Assembly (NCBI GenBank): GCA_964431205.1
Contig: CAYSIX010000037.1
Span: 1-23,159 of the forward strand
Direction of reading: 5' to 3'
Source: CAYSIX01 sp964431205
GTDB lineage: Bacteria > Planctomycetota > Phycisphaerae > Phycisphaerales > Phycisphaeraceae
Length of the DNA stretch: 23,159 nt
Position 1 is the first letter of the stretch, and each line of letters starts with the position of its first letter. Below, in pieces: positions 8,357 to 16,094 of this stretch. The notes under the pieces are model-generated. The model was not told the origin of the DNA, did no database searches, and was given only the letters and a program-made list of their open reading frames with translations. The translations under genes were made by a program, and so were the position numbers.

Positions 8357-8386
8357 ATTTTAGGCGTGTGCTTTGTGAGCGATCAA
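8357..8386 (-). promoter_or_regulatory. sigma70-type promoter of the secretin-N-like gene
   Basis: On the minus strand TTGATC (complement 8381-8386), 18 bases, then TAAAAT (complement 8357-8362). The -10 matches five of six consensus bases. Transcription would begin near 8350, giving a leader of about 110 bases before ATG 8241. Confidence 0.5.
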
Positions 8387-8428
8387 CGTCCCAGGGCGAT
8401 CGTGGCGTGGCTTTGGCCGCCGCCCGCG

Positions 8429-9748
8429 TCATGGTACGGAAGCGGCGGGTTCCGACTCCGCCGCCAGGGCACGGAGCCAGGGCAGGAACACCTCCTTGGC
8501 CAGGATCTTGATGCACGCCGCCGTCGGGATCGCCAGCAGCATGCCGAGCAGCCCTGCCAACGCGGCTCCCACCATCACTACCAGCAGCACCGTCACCGGA
8601 TCCAGGTCCGTCGCCTTGCCTTGCACCAGCGGCTCGACCACCCACCCGTCCAGCGCCTGGGCGACCACGTACACCACGGTCGGCCAGATGATCACCGACA
8701 GCGTGAAGCCGTCGCCCCCGGCCATCGCGTCGATCGACGTCAGCAGGATCGCCACCAGCCAGCCCACCACCGCCGCGAACGGCACCAGGTTCAACAGCCC
8801 CGACAGCACCCCCAGCAGCAGCCAGAACGGCACGCCGGCCCACCACCAGCCCACCGACAGCACCACGATCATCACCAGCACCTGGAGCAGCCGCCCGCGG
8901 ATGAACGCGGCCACCGACGCGTCCATCTTGTCCAGCAGCTCCAGCGTGCGCGCCCGGTGCGCCGCGGGGATGTACGGCACAAACCACGCGAGCAGACGCT
9001 CGAACTTCCAACTGAAAAAGAAGAAGCAGAACGCCACGATCACCGTCGCGACGAGCAGGTAACTCGTCGTGTTGATCGCCGAGACACCCACACCCACTCC
9101 CAGGTCGAGGGATCGGTACAAGAAGTTCGCTACGCTCTGCCAACTGATCTCGTCCACGTAGTCGAGCGCCCGGGCCAGAACACTGCGCAGAAACACCGGA
9201 TCACGCAGGCGGTCGATCATCTCGTTCACGCTCGAGGGCGGCTCGAACGCGGTCTCCGGGGTCAGCGCGGTGGCCGATGGCTGCTCGTTTTCGGTCGTGG
9301 ATCCCTCGCCGGACTGCGCGTTGTCCTGCGCCGGCGTCGGGTCCGGCTCGGACGAGCTGTTGGGGCCGTTCGCCGGCTTGTCCTGGATCAGGTCCAGAAG
9401 CTGCGTGGGGTACTTCTGCAGCCGAATCACCAGGTCGGCGCCCTGCTTGGCCAGCGGCGGAACGATCAGCAGGCTCAGGATCGTGAGAACGACCAACAGG
9501 GCGAGCATGATGCCCGCGGTCGAAGCCCATCGCGGCAGCCGCAGGCGTCGCTCGACCCACCCGATCAAAGGGTTGACGATGTACGCAAGAGACAGCGCCA
9601 CCACGACCGGCAGCAGCACGGGCCGGATCGCGTAGACGAGCCCGAGCAGGCTCGGCACGATCATCGACGCGACCGCCAGGGCTACGAGCACGACGACCAG
9701 CCACTGAAACCACTCACGTTGCCATAGCGCAGGAGGGTCTGGATTCAT
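8429..9748 (-). CDS. AI-2E family transporter (PerM/TqsA-like permease)
   Basis: A polytopic inner-membrane protein of 439 residues, a usual family length being 350-400. N-terminal helices lie near residues 15-60, with the hallmark VVVALSLAYIVNPLIGWVERR, and a further helix at about 77-97 (AGIMLALLVVLTILSLLIV). A non-membrane loop follows, then four or more helices with the family motifs PFAAVVGWLVAIL, VVEPLVQGKATDLDPVTVLL and LAGLLGMLLAIPTAACIKIL. Substrates of this family are varied (autoinducer-2 export, Na+/H+ antiport, unknown), so a transport direction cannot be given. An insert of about 60 residues rich in Ser, Pro, Glu, Asn and Thr (near residues 124-180) sits in the extracytoplasmic loop and accounts for the extra length. 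The upstream region is cut by the sequence gap at 9790, so its promoter cannot be judged. Confidence 0.93.
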   Translation of the reverse strand: MNPDPPALWQREWFQWLVVVLVALAVASMIVPSLLGLVYAIRPVLLPVVVALSLAYIVNPLIGWVERRLRLPRWASTAGIMLALLVVLTILSLLIVPPLAKQGADLVIRLQKYPTQLLDLIQDKPANGPNSSSEPDPTPAQDNAQSGEGSTTENEQPSATALTPETAFEPPSSVNEMIDRLRDPVFLRSVLARALDYVDEISWQSVANFLYRSLDLGVGVGVSAINTTSYLLVATVIVAFCFFFFSWKFERLLAWFVPYIPAAHRARTLELLDKMDASVAAFIRGRLLQVLVMIVVLSVGWWWAGVPFWLLLGVLSGLLNLVPFAAVVGWLVAILLTSIDAMAGGDGFTLSVIIWPTVVYVVAQALDGWVVEPLVQGKATDLDPVTVLLVVMVGAALAGLLGMLLAIPTAACIKILAKEVFLPWLRALAAESEPAASVP

Positions 9749-9789
9749 GCGATCACGTCCCGGATGCGGCGGAGCCGGAGCTTCGGTTG

Positions 9790-9799
9790 NNNNNNNNNN
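9790..9799. other. assembly gap, 10 N
   Basis: Ten undetermined bases. The fixed round length suggests a scaffolding join rather than a measured distance. Gene order across this point should be treated as provisional. Confidence 0.97.
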
Positions 9800-9983
9800 T
9801 ATCGGTCCGGACGGCGGGCGGGCTGAAAAAGCGGGGCCCGTTCGCGGCTGCGGGCCCGGCGGGCCGTGGAGGTGTCGAGGCGGTGCGGTCGCGGCGTCGT
9901 GATCGATGCGCCGTTCGACGCCGCCCGTTCACGCCGGCGATATTCAGCCAGTGGGATCGCGACTGGCCACGGAACGAGGCACG

Positions 9984-10385
9984 TCAGTGAGCCAGCTCGC
10001 CCGCCGGACAGGTAAACGCTTCGTGAAAGTCAAAGACGCCGACGAAGTCTTCGAAGCGGTCATCGTCGGTCTTGTGCATGACGCCGGCCTCGACCATGTT
10101 GAACACGATGCGGCCGAAGTCTTCGCAGCTCCGGATCCCCCACTTGCTCAGGACCGTTCGGGCCAGCAGGCCGTACTGCTCCTGGGCGTAGTCGCGGAGA
10201 CCGAGGCACAGCTCGTGACCGCTGACGTGACGCGAGTGGACCGTCCGCGGATCGAGCGTCTCGACCTCGTCGATCTCCCCGTGAATCCGATTGACGGTGA
10301 ACTCCAGGCCGCGACGCACAAACTGGTATGCCGCCAGGGGGTAGCGGTCGCGGCGGGCCACCTGATTCAGGCTGGTCGCATCCAT
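9984..10385 (-). CDS. Minf_1886 family protein (Planctomycete/Verrucomicrobia-restricted)
   Basis: A protein of 133 residues with the family pattern throughout: YPLAAYQFVRRGLEFTV, RHVSGHELCLGLRDYAQEQY, VLSKWGIRSCEDFGRIVFNM, VEAGVMHKTDDDRFEDF and VFDFHEAF. This conserved protein of unknown function is known from Planctomycetota and Verrucomicrobiota. It has no signal peptide or membrane helix, so it is probably cytoplasmic. The ATG start is confirmed by GGAGG at complement 10392-10396, six bases away, and a near-consensus promoter stands 30 bases upstream. It is monocistronic, between the sequence gap and the OmpA-like gene. The biochemical role is unknown. Confidence 0.92.
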   Translation of the reverse strand: MDATSLNQVARRDRYPLAAYQFVRRGLEFTVNRIHGEIDEVETLDPRTVHSRHVSGHELCLGLRDYAQEQYGLLARTVLSKWGIRSCEDFGRIVFNMVEAGVMHKTDDDRFEDFVGVFDFHEAFTCPAGELAH

Positions 10386-10414
10386 ACACGGCCTCCGTTG
10401 AGCAAGCGCAACGG

Positions 10415-10443
10415 ATTATGGCCGGCCGCGCGTGGTTTGACAA
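10415..10443 (-). promoter_or_regulatory. strong sigma70-type promoter of the Minf_1886 gene
   Basis: On the minus strand TTGTCA (complement 10438-10443), a 17-base spacer, then CATAAT (complement 10415-10420). Both boxes match the consensus at five of six positions. The predicted start near 10408 gives a leader of roughly 23 bases that contains the GGAGG ribosome binding site. Confidence 0.7.
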
Positions 10444-10478
10444 GCGGCCCGATGGTGGCGGGCGGGTCGCGCGAAAAG

Positions 10479-11321
10479 TCACTTGTACATCACCGGCTCA
10501 TCGGCCGGCGCCTGGCCCGTGGTGCTCTCGTCGGCGGGTTGGGCGGGGACCATCTGCTCCGCCGGGGGCGTGGGTGTCATGGAGACCAGGTAGATCTCCA
10601 CGCGGCGGTTGGCTTCGGCGCCCTGCGGACCGTTGGGCACGACCGGGCGGTGCTCACCGTATCCCATCACCGACATCCGCGTGGACGGGACCCCCGCCTT
10701 GCGCAGCTCCTGCATCACCGAGATCGCACGGTGCACCGACAGGTGCCAGTTGGTCGGGTGACGATCACGCGACTTGGTGATCGGCACGTTGTCGGTGTGT
10801 CCGACGATGCGAACCTCGAAGCCCGACGCGTCGGCGGAATTGAGGATCGACGCCAGGCTCCGCAGCGTCTCCTGGGCGCCCGTGCGCACCTCGGCCGAAC
10901 CGAGCGAGAACGTCAGGTCGCTGCGGAATCGCACCATGCCGTGCTCGGGGTCGTAGCTCATCACCCCCGGGTGACGCCGGGCCAGCTCCTCCAGGGCGGT
11001 GCTGATCGATTCGGGAATCACGGTAACCCGGCTGCCTGCCTCACGGAGCTGCTGCTCGGCGGCGGCCAGCGCCTCGCGGAGCTGATCGCGCTCTGACCGC
11101 AGCGCCTCGAGCTCGGCCTCCATCCGAGGATCGGGCGCGGCCGCCTGCAACGCGGCGATCCGCCCCTCGGCCTCTTCGAGCTGCGCCTGCAGATCGATGA
11201 TCTGGCTCTCCAGCGTCCGGTTCAGCGTCAGCAGGTCGTCGGCGCTCTTTTGCGCGACACAACCGCCCAGCCACACGCTCGCCACGGCCAACAACACCCA
11301 TTTCGTGTCCGACTTCATCAT
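10479..11321 (-). CDS. OmpA-family peptidoglycan-binding lipoprotein with coiled coil
   Basis: A protein of about 280 residues. The signal peptide is KWVLLAVASVWLGGC, with a good lipobox (LGGC) and lipidated Cys near residue 21. A coiled coil follows, about residues 25-90 (LNRTLESQIIDLQAQLEEAE and ALRSERDQLREALAAAEQQL). Then comes an OmpA/MotB domain: LTFSLGSAEVRTGAQETL, VRIVGHTDNVPITKSRDRHP, NWHLSVHRAISVMQEL, MSVMGYGEHRPVVPN and EANRRVEIYL, which include the Asp and Arg used to bind diaminopimelate. A Pro/Ala/Glu-rich tail ends it. It probably tethers the outer membrane or a membrane complex to peptidoglycan. Start: the frame opens ATG GTG ATG ATG. AAGGA (complement 11328-11332) abuts the first ATG, so the ATG at 11321 or 11318 has the correct spacing. 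It is divergent from the amidohydrolase gene. Confidence 0.92.
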   Translation of the reverse strand: MMKSDTKWVLLAVASVWLGGCVAQKSADDLLTLNRTLESQIIDLQAQLEEAEGRIAALQAAAPDPRMEAELEALRSERDQLREALAAAEQQLREAGSRVTVIPESISTALEELARRHPGVMSYDPEHGMVRFRSDLTFSLGSAEVRTGAQETLRSLASILNSADASGFEVRIVGHTDNVPITKSRDRHPTNWHLSVHRAISVMQELRKAGVPSTRMSVMGYGEHRPVVPNGPQGAEANRRVEIYLVSMTPTPPAEQMVPAQPADESTTGQAPADEPVMYK

Positions 11322-11327
11322 CACCAT

Positions 11328-11332
11328 TCCTT
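11328..11332 (-). promoter_or_regulatory. ribosome binding site that decides the OmpA-like start
   Basis: AAGGA touches the most upstream ATG (11327) with no spacer, which makes that codon a poor start. The ATG at 11321 is six bases away and the one at 11318 is nine bases away. Confidence 0.55.
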
Positions 11333-11372
11333 ATTCAAGCGTGCCGGTTTGCCTGGTCGCCCCCTTTCGGCG

Positions 11373-11390
11373 ATTGTACCCGTTTTGACA
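11373..11390. promoter_or_regulatory. divergent promoter fragments between OmpA-like and amidohydrolase genes
   Basis: The minus strand has TACAAT (complement 11373-11378), a good -10 for the OmpA-like gene but without a recognisable -35. The plus strand has a perfect TTGACA (11385-11390) facing the amidohydrolase gene but without a clear -10 at 16-18 bases. The two half-promoters are seven bases apart, so the two genes could share control. Confidence 0.3.
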
Positions 11391-11443
11391 TCGGCCCGGT
11401 AGCGCGTCCCGGCCCGACGGGGTCGACTGCTGGAACTTATCGG

Positions 11444-12760
11444 ATGAGCAGACGACGGTTCATGAAGCGGGGCGGCACCACGGTCGTCCGTGCCGGCGCC
11501 ATCGCGGACGCGTTTGGTGTTACGGCGCGGCCGGGGGTGATCGTCGTCCGCCGGGGACGCATCGTCGCCGCCGGCGATCCCGATCACACCCGCCATGCCG
11601 CTCGTCACACCGATCGCGTCATCGAGCTGCCAGACCGACTGCTCACGCCGACGCTCGTCAACGCTCATGCTCACCTCGACCTGACCGGCCTGGGCCCGCG
11701 TTCGTTCGAGGGCGACTTCGTCGGTTGGCTCAAGATGGTCATCCGCGAGCGGCCGACTGCGCCCGAGGCCGTGCAACGTGGCGTCCAGCGCGGCGCGGAG
11801 CAGTCGATCCAGGCGGGCGTGGGCTGGCTGGGCGACGTCGCCGGTTCCCCTCTGGCGATTCAGGCCCGGCGTGCCGCGCGTCTGCCCGGCGTCAGCTACC
11901 TCGAGTGCACGGGCCTGGGCGAGCGACAGCAGCAGCAGATCGAGCAGATCCGTGGTCAGCTCGAGTCCCTCGAGTTCGAGACGCCCGTGCCGGCGCTGGA
12001 ACGCGGCGTGGTGCTCGGCCTCTCGCCTCACGCGCCCTACTCGGCCGGCGAGCGGCTGTACGACTGGGCCGCCGACATGAGCCGCCAGCACGCGATGCGG
12101 CTGGTCAGCCACGTCGCCGAGTCACCCGAGGAACTGGAGCTGCTCAAGGAGGCCAAGGGCCCGCTTCGCGACCTGCTGCTGAGTCTGGGCGTGCCCGAGC
12201 CTGACCTGCCTCATCCGCACGCTCACCCGGTCGACTATCTGGCCGAGCCGCTGCGTCATGCGCGATGGTTGCTGGCCCACTGCAACTACCTCGAGCCCCC
12301 ACACATCGAGCGGTTACGCGTGGCGCGGGCGTCGGTCGTGTACTGCCCACGGGCCAGCGCGTACTTCGGGCATCACAATCATCCTTACCGGCAGCTGCTC
12401 GACGCGGGGGTGAACGTGTGCCTTGGCACCGACTCGATCGTCTGTCAGCCGGCGGATGACCCGCAGCCGCTGAGCATCATGGGGCAGATGCGCTTCCTGT
12501 ACCAGCACGACCGTGCCGACCCGACACTGCTTCTGGACATGGCCACGGCTCGGGGGATGGTGGCGATGGAACTGGACGATCGGCTGGCGAGCTTCGGGCG
12601 CCACGCGCCGGCCCGGTTCTGCTTGATGGCGTTCGATCCGGCGAACGCGACGGACCCGCTGACCCAGGCCCTGGAGCGACGCGACGCCACCGAGTCGCTG
12701 GAGCTGACCGAAGCGGCCGAGCGCGACGCCGTGGAGACGGACGGGGCACTGCCGGGTTGA
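11444..12760 (+). CDS. amidohydrolase-superfamily deaminase/chlorohydrolase (TRZ/ATZ-like)
   Basis: A metal-dependent hydrolase of 438 residues. The metal ligands of the superfamily are all visible: His75 and His77 in NAHAHLDL, the histidine of SHVAES, the histidine of LLAHCNYL and the aspartate of LGTDSI. The N-terminal beta-sandwich segment (GVIVVRRGRIVAAGD) is also typical. The closest families I can name are the S-adenosylhomocysteine/aminofutalosine/cytosine deaminase group; the substrate cannot be read from the sequence. An aminofutalosine deaminase role in menaquinone synthesis is possible, but no other menaquinone gene is present. The HxH-D arrangement and GLSPHAPYS fit deaminases. 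ATG 11444 has GGAA ten bases upstream; ATG 11462 is an alternative. The last 30 residues are acidic and probably unstructured. Confidence 0.9.
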   Translation: MSRRRFMKRGGTTVVRAGAIADAFGVTARPGVIVVRRGRIVAAGDPDHTRHAARHTDRVIELPDRLLTPTLVNAHAHLDLTGLGPRSFEGDFVGWLKMVIRERPTAPEAVQRGVQRGAEQSIQAGVGWLGDVAGSPLAIQARRAARLPGVSYLECTGLGERQQQQIEQIRGQLESLEFETPVPALERGVVLGLSPHAPYSAGERLYDWAADMSRQHAMRLVSHVAESPEELELLKEAKGPLRDLLLSLGVPEPDLPHPHAHPVDYLAEPLRHARWLLAHCNYLEPPHIERLRVARASVVYCPRASAYFGHHNHPYRQLLDAGVNVCLGTDSIVCQPADDPQPLSIMGQMRFLYQHDRADPTLLLDMATARGMVAMELDDRLASFGRHAPARFCLMAFDPANATDPLTQALERRDATESLELTEAAERDAVETDGALPG

Positions 12761-12832
12761 CGCGTGGGCCGAGGCGAGCCCGCGTGACTTGCGTTATGCT
12801 GGTCGGGGTTGAGACATTCGCTGCGAAACATG

Positions 12833-12838
12833 AAGGAG
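12833..12838 (+). promoter_or_regulatory. ribosome binding site that selects a GTG start
   Basis: AAGGAG stands six bases before GTG 12845. It overlaps the in-frame ATG at 12830, so that ATG cannot use it. This places the start of the coiled-coil lipoprotein at the GTG. Confidence 0.75.
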
Positions 12839-12844
12839 CGAGCA

Positions 12845-14230
12845 GTGCGGCGAGCGATGCTGACGTGGGTGCTGATGGCGGGGCTGTGTGTGGGTGGCGG
12901 CACGGGCTGCGACCGGGAGGCGGCGGCCGAGGCGTCGTCGCGTCAGAGTCTGCTCGATGCGTTGGCCGCGCTGGAGCGGGCGCAACGCGGGTTCATCCCG
13001 CCGGACGTGGCACAGGCCGACCCGAAGCCGACGATCCAGGAATACCGCCAGCAGGCGCTGGAAGACGCAGAGTCCTCGTTGCGGGAGACGATCGCGGACG
13101 GGGGCGCGGGCCAGCGACTGATCGCGAGCCGGTTGCTGGCCGACGTGCTCGCCTCGCGAGCGCGCCACCACGTGCGGGAGGCCAATGCGCAGTTTGCCGA
13201 GCTGGCGACTCGGTCGGCCACCATCATCAGCTACCTTCGCGCCGCCAACGAGGCTGAAGGTCGAACGACGATGTTCGATCTGAACCAGGGCGAGCTGATC
13301 GAGGAGCTTGAGCAGGAGGTTCAGCGTTACTCGGCGCGACGGGAGACGCTGGCGACCGAAGCGGCGGCGCTCGAGGCCCAGATCGCCAACCTGCGCGCCG
13401 GGCAACAGGGGTTTCAACAGCAGGCCACGGCCGCGATGAACGAGGCACAACGCCTGCTCGACGAGGCGTTCGTCGCCGAATCCGATCGGGCGCACGAGCT
13501 GCGTGATCAGGCCGCCGAGCTTCAGCGACGTGCGGCGGAGCACTCGGCCGACGCCGACCGTCAGCAGGTGCGAATCGACGCGGTCCAGAGCAAGCTGACG
13601 GTCCTGCAGAACCAGCTCAACACGACCCGCGGCCTGCTGGAAGACCTTCGCCGCCAGATCGACGAGACGCGTGCGCAGCAGCGTGAGATCGGCGAGGCCG
13701 TTGAGACCGCGCAACAGCAGCGGTCGGATGCGGTGCAGGTGCTCGCCGACGAGTTTGAGCAGTTCGATCAGGCGTTTTCGCAGATCGTGGACCAGCGATA
13801 CGCCGCCGCGGCCGAGGCGATCGCCGACGCGGTGGCCCAGCTCGAGCAGCCCGCGACGACGGCCCCGACACAGGAACGGCTCAACGTGCGGCTGGACCTG
13901 CTGGGCATCCTGACCGACCAGGCGTATGTGAACAGCGAATACGCGGTGGCGTTGTCGAACCATCACACGCTGACGACTGTGATCGCCGCGGCCGCCCGCG
14001 AACTGGGCATGTCGCGGGCAGAAGGTTTGGCGCAGCGGGCCGAGGCGCTGCGCGTCAAGGCGTCGTCGGCCAGTGAGACCGCCGAGCAGGCGATCGCCCA
14101 GGGCCGCGAACTGATCGAGCAGATCCTTGCCCAGGTCGCCGAAGACTCGGACGAGGCGCGGATCGCCCGATCGCAGCGGGACCGGCTTCAGACCTACTTC
14201 AACCGGCTGGAGACCGCCGGCGCGCAATGA
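12845..14230 (+). CDS. coiled-coil exported protein, probable lipoprotein
   Basis: A protein of 461 residues starting at GTG 12845. The signal peptide is MRRAMLTWVLMAGLCVGGG, followed by a TGC that could be a weak lipobox cysteine. Nearly all the rest is alpha-helical heptad sequence rich in Ala, Glu, Gln and Arg, for example IEELEQEVQRYSARRETLAT, EAAALEAQIANLRAGQQGF, LQNQLNTTRGLLEDLRRQID and LIEQILAQVAED. A central region (SQIVDQRYAAAAEAIADAVA, then NSEYAVALSNHHTLTTVIAA) resembles tetratricopeptide-like helical pairs. It probably lies in the periplasm as an elongated structural or trapping protein. It follows the amidohydrolase gene by 84 bases on the same strand. I do not recognise a named family; the shadow frame on the other strand is rejected. 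Confidence 0.85.
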   Translation: MRRAMLTWVLMAGLCVGGGTGCDREAAAEASSRQSLLDALAALERAQRGFIPPDVAQADPKPTIQEYRQQALEDAESSLRETIADGGAGQRLIASRLLADVLASRARHHVREANAQFAELATRSATIISYLRAANEAEGRTTMFDLNQGELIEELEQEVQRYSARRETLATEAAALEAQIANLRAGQQGFQQQATAAMNEAQRLLDEAFVAESDRAHELRDQAAELQRRAAEHSADADRQQVRIDAVQSKLTVLQNQLNTTRGLLEDLRRQIDETRAQQREIGEAVETAQQQRSDAVQVLADEFEQFDQAFSQIVDQRYAAAAEAIADAVAQLEQPATTAPTQERLNVRLDLLGILTDQAYVNSEYAVALSNHHTLTTVIAAAARELGMSRAEGLAQRAEALRVKASSASETAEQAIAQGRELIEQILAQVAEDSDEARIARSQRDRLQTYFNRLETAGAQ

Positions 14231-14488
14231 GGGTTACGACTCGCCGGGCTCGGCGGTGCTGGCCGATGTGCCGTGTGGGCGTCGCCTCGAACGCGACCGG
14301 CGATCCGGGGCGGTGGCCGCACGCGTACGCGGCACGCCTAAGATGAAAGTGTGGCTCGGGGCCCGTCGCGGCGGGGTCGCAGGGCGGCGGTCGGGCGGTG
14401 GCGAGTGCGCGTCGTTTCCGTTACCTTCCCGGCATTCAATGGTTGGGGCCCGTGCGTCCCGACTTCGCGGTGATGAGGAGACCGGTCG
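14231..14488 (+). other. leader region of the STAS-kinase-ybeY unit
   Basis: 258 bases without a convincing gene. GATGAGGAGA at 14471-14480 is the ribosome binding site of the STAS gene. AT-richer patches (CCTAAGATGAAAG near 14337, CATTCAATGG near 14433) could hold -10 elements, but no paired -35 box with correct spacing was found. Confidence 0.4.
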
Positions 14489-14848
14489 ATGACCACGAAG
14501 GATTCCCGTCTGGTGGTTCGCGAGGAGGGCGACGTCACGATCGTGCAGTTCGTGGACCGCAACATTCTCGAGGAGGCCAGCATCCAGCAGATCGGCGAAG
14601 AGATCGCCACGATCATCGATAACGCCACCAGCCCCAAGCTGCTGCTGAACTTCGAGAACGTCGAACACCTCTCCTCCGCGGCACTGGGGACGCTGATCAC
14701 CATCAACAACAAGGTTCGGCAGAAGGGCGGCCAACTGCGCCTATCCAACATCGACTCGAACATCTACGAAGTCTTCGTGATTACGAAGTTGAACAAGCTG
14801 TTCCAGATCCATGACAACAATGACAAGGCGTTGGCCAGCTTCAAATGA
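14489..14848 (+). CDS. STAS-domain anti-sigma factor antagonist (RsbV/SpoIIAA-like)
   Basis: A single STAS domain of 119 residues. The pattern LVVREEGDVTIVQFVDRNIL, LLLNFENVEHLSSAALGTLI and the C-terminal LNKLFQIHDNNDKALASF are typical. Ser63 in HLSSAALG matches the serine phosphorylated by the cognate kinase in SpoIIAA/RsbV. In partner switching, the unphosphorylated antagonist binds the kinase and releases its target, classically a sigma factor. GAGGAGA, eight bases before the ATG, is a good ribosome binding site. The RsbW-like kinase gene begins 46 bases downstream, which is the classical gene order. No sigma factor or PP2C phosphatase gene is nearby. The target may be non-transcriptional, as for other planctomycete STAS proteins. 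Confidence 0.93.
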   Translation: MTTKDSRLVVREEGDVTIVQFVDRNILEEASIQQIGEEIATIIDNATSPKLLLNFENVEHLSSAALGTLITINNKVRQKGGQLRLSNIDSNIYEVFVITKLNKLFQIHDNNDKALASFK

Positions 14849-14894
14849 GTCGCGACCGCGGACGACCGGCCACGGCGGACCGATCGGTTCTGTG

Positions 14895-15332
14895 ATGGAC
14901 CCGCACCGCTCGATCCAGTTCAGGTTTGTGATCCCCAGCCGGCTCTCCGAGGTGGCCCGGGTCCAGGAAGCGGTGCTCGAGAAGGTCCGCGCGTTCGACT
15001 ATCCCCAGGACGCGATCTTCGCCATCCGCCTGGCCCTCGACGAGGCCGTCACCAACGCCATCCGCCACGGCAACGGCCTCGACCCCGGCAAGAAAGTCCA
15101 CATCGACGGCCGCGTCAACCCCGACCGCGTCTGCGTCCGCATCGAGGACGAGGGGACCGGCTTCCGCCCTCAGGAACTGCCCGACCCCACGTCGGAGGAA
15201 AACCTCAACCGGCCCCACGGCCGCGGGGTCCTGTTGATGAACGCCTACATGACCGACGTCCGGTTCGATAAGTCCGGCGCGTGCGTGACGCTGGTCAAGG
15301 ACCGATGCTGTCGCAAGCCGACGGAGGCCTGA
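14895..15332 (+). CDS. RsbW/SpoIIAB-like anti-sigma factor serine kinase (HATPase)
   Basis: A GHKL-fold ATPase of 145 residues, a normal length for RsbW. The N-box is LALDEAVTNAIRHGN (catalytic Glu and Mg-binding Asn), the G1 box is IEDEGTGF and the G2 box is PHGRGVLLMNAYMTDV. It should phosphorylate the STAS protein encoded just upstream and in turn be held or freed by it. The start ATG 14895 is chosen because the family N-terminus (SIQFRFVIPSRLSEVARVQE) follows at once. An ATG at 14811 inside the STAS gene would add 28 residues without domain character. No Shine-Dalgarno sequence is seen at 14895, so translation may be coupled to the STAS gene. The C-terminal cysteines (DRCCRKP) are unusual but outside the core. 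Confidence 0.92.
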   Translation: MDPHRSIQFRFVIPSRLSEVARVQEAVLEKVRAFDYPQDAIFAIRLALDEAVTNAIRHGNGLDPGKKVHIDGRVNPDRVCVRIEDEGTGFRPQELPDPTSEENLNRPHGRGVLLMNAYMTDVRFDKSGACVTLVKDRCCRKPTEA

Positions 15333-15428
15333 ACGCCCGGTCGTGCTCCGGCTGGCCCGACCGTCGTTCTTCGGATAAGGTTTGGGGTCGCGGCTGAACA
15401 TCAAAACCACGGGAGTCGATCCGCAGCG

Positions 15429-16094
15429 GTGGTGTGTATCTTGTCCGAGCATGAACATGGCAATGAGCCGTCGGCGTCCGATGAGCCGCCGAGTCCGGGG
15501 CCCGCTCCTTCACGACCCTCCGGGCGTTGTCGGCTGACGGTGCAGATCGAGACCGACGACGTCGAGCCGCCCCTCCGCGGGTGGCTGGCCCGGGAACTTC
15601 GCCGTATCGTGACGCTCGGCGGGCTCGGGCCGTTGACCCTTCATGTGCGCGTCGTCGACGACGCGGAGATGAGCCGCCTGCACGAGCGGTACCGTGGCGA
15701 GGCCGGCCCGACCGACGTGCTCACCTTCGACCTGCGCGATCAGCCCCAGGACCCGATCGAAGGCGACGTGGTCGTGTGCCTCGACGAGGCCCGGCGTCAG
15801 GCCGCCGGGCGCGACCACGCGACGCGACTCGAGGTGCTGCTCTACGTGCTGCACGGGCTGCTCCATCTGGCGGGTGAGGACGACCACGACCCGGCCGGCT
15901 TTGAGCGAATGCACCGCCGTGAGGACCAGCTGCTCACCGCCGCCGGCCACGGCGCCGTGTTCCGCCCCGTCGAGACGGCACCCGCCGGTCGACGCCCGCC
16001 GACGTCTGCCCCCGCGTCCCCAGGCGGCCCGAGCGGTGATTCAACAGGCTCCGGCGTGCGGAGCCGGGACGGGGTCCGCGAGAGGAACCGGTGA
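15429..16094 (+). CDS. ybeY: rRNA maturation endoribonuclease YbeY
   Basis: Zinc-dependent single-strand endoribonuclease needed for 16S rRNA 3'-end maturation and ribosome quality control. The signature HGLLHLAGEDDH carries the three zinc-binding histidines. Upstream motifs are SRLHERYRGEAGPTDVLTF and GDVVVCLDEARRQA. The family core begins near RLTVQIETDDVEPP, leaving about 35 extra N-terminal residues rich in Ser and Pro. After the zinc site there are about 60 further residues rich in Pro, Gly, Ser and Arg, so the protein (221 residues) is longer than the usual 150-170. The start is uncertain: GTG 15429 is the first in the frame, and GTG 15540 sits at the edge of the conserved core; neither has a strong ribosome binding site. 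The stop overlaps the next start as GTGA. Confidence 0.94.
   Translation: MVCILSEHEHGNEPSASDEPPSPGPAPSRPSGRCRLTVQIETDDVEPPLRGWLARELRRIVTLGGLGPLTLHVRVVDDAEMSRLHERYRGEAGPTDVLTFDLRDQPQDPIEGDVVVCLDEARRQAAGRDHATRLEVLLYVLHGLLHLAGEDDHDPAGFERMHRREDQLLTAAGHGAVFRPVETAPAGRRPPTSAPASPGGPSGDSTGSGVRSRDGVRERNR

Noticed and set aside
11385..11443. Perfect TTGACA as a complete promoter of the amidohydrolase gene
   Set aside because: No acceptable -10 sequence at 16-18 bases; only recorded as a promoter fragment.
12794..14227. 477-residue minus-strand frame over the coiled-coil protein
   Set aside because: The plus-strand frame has a signal peptide, heptad pattern and an AAGGAG site; the antisense frame has none of these.
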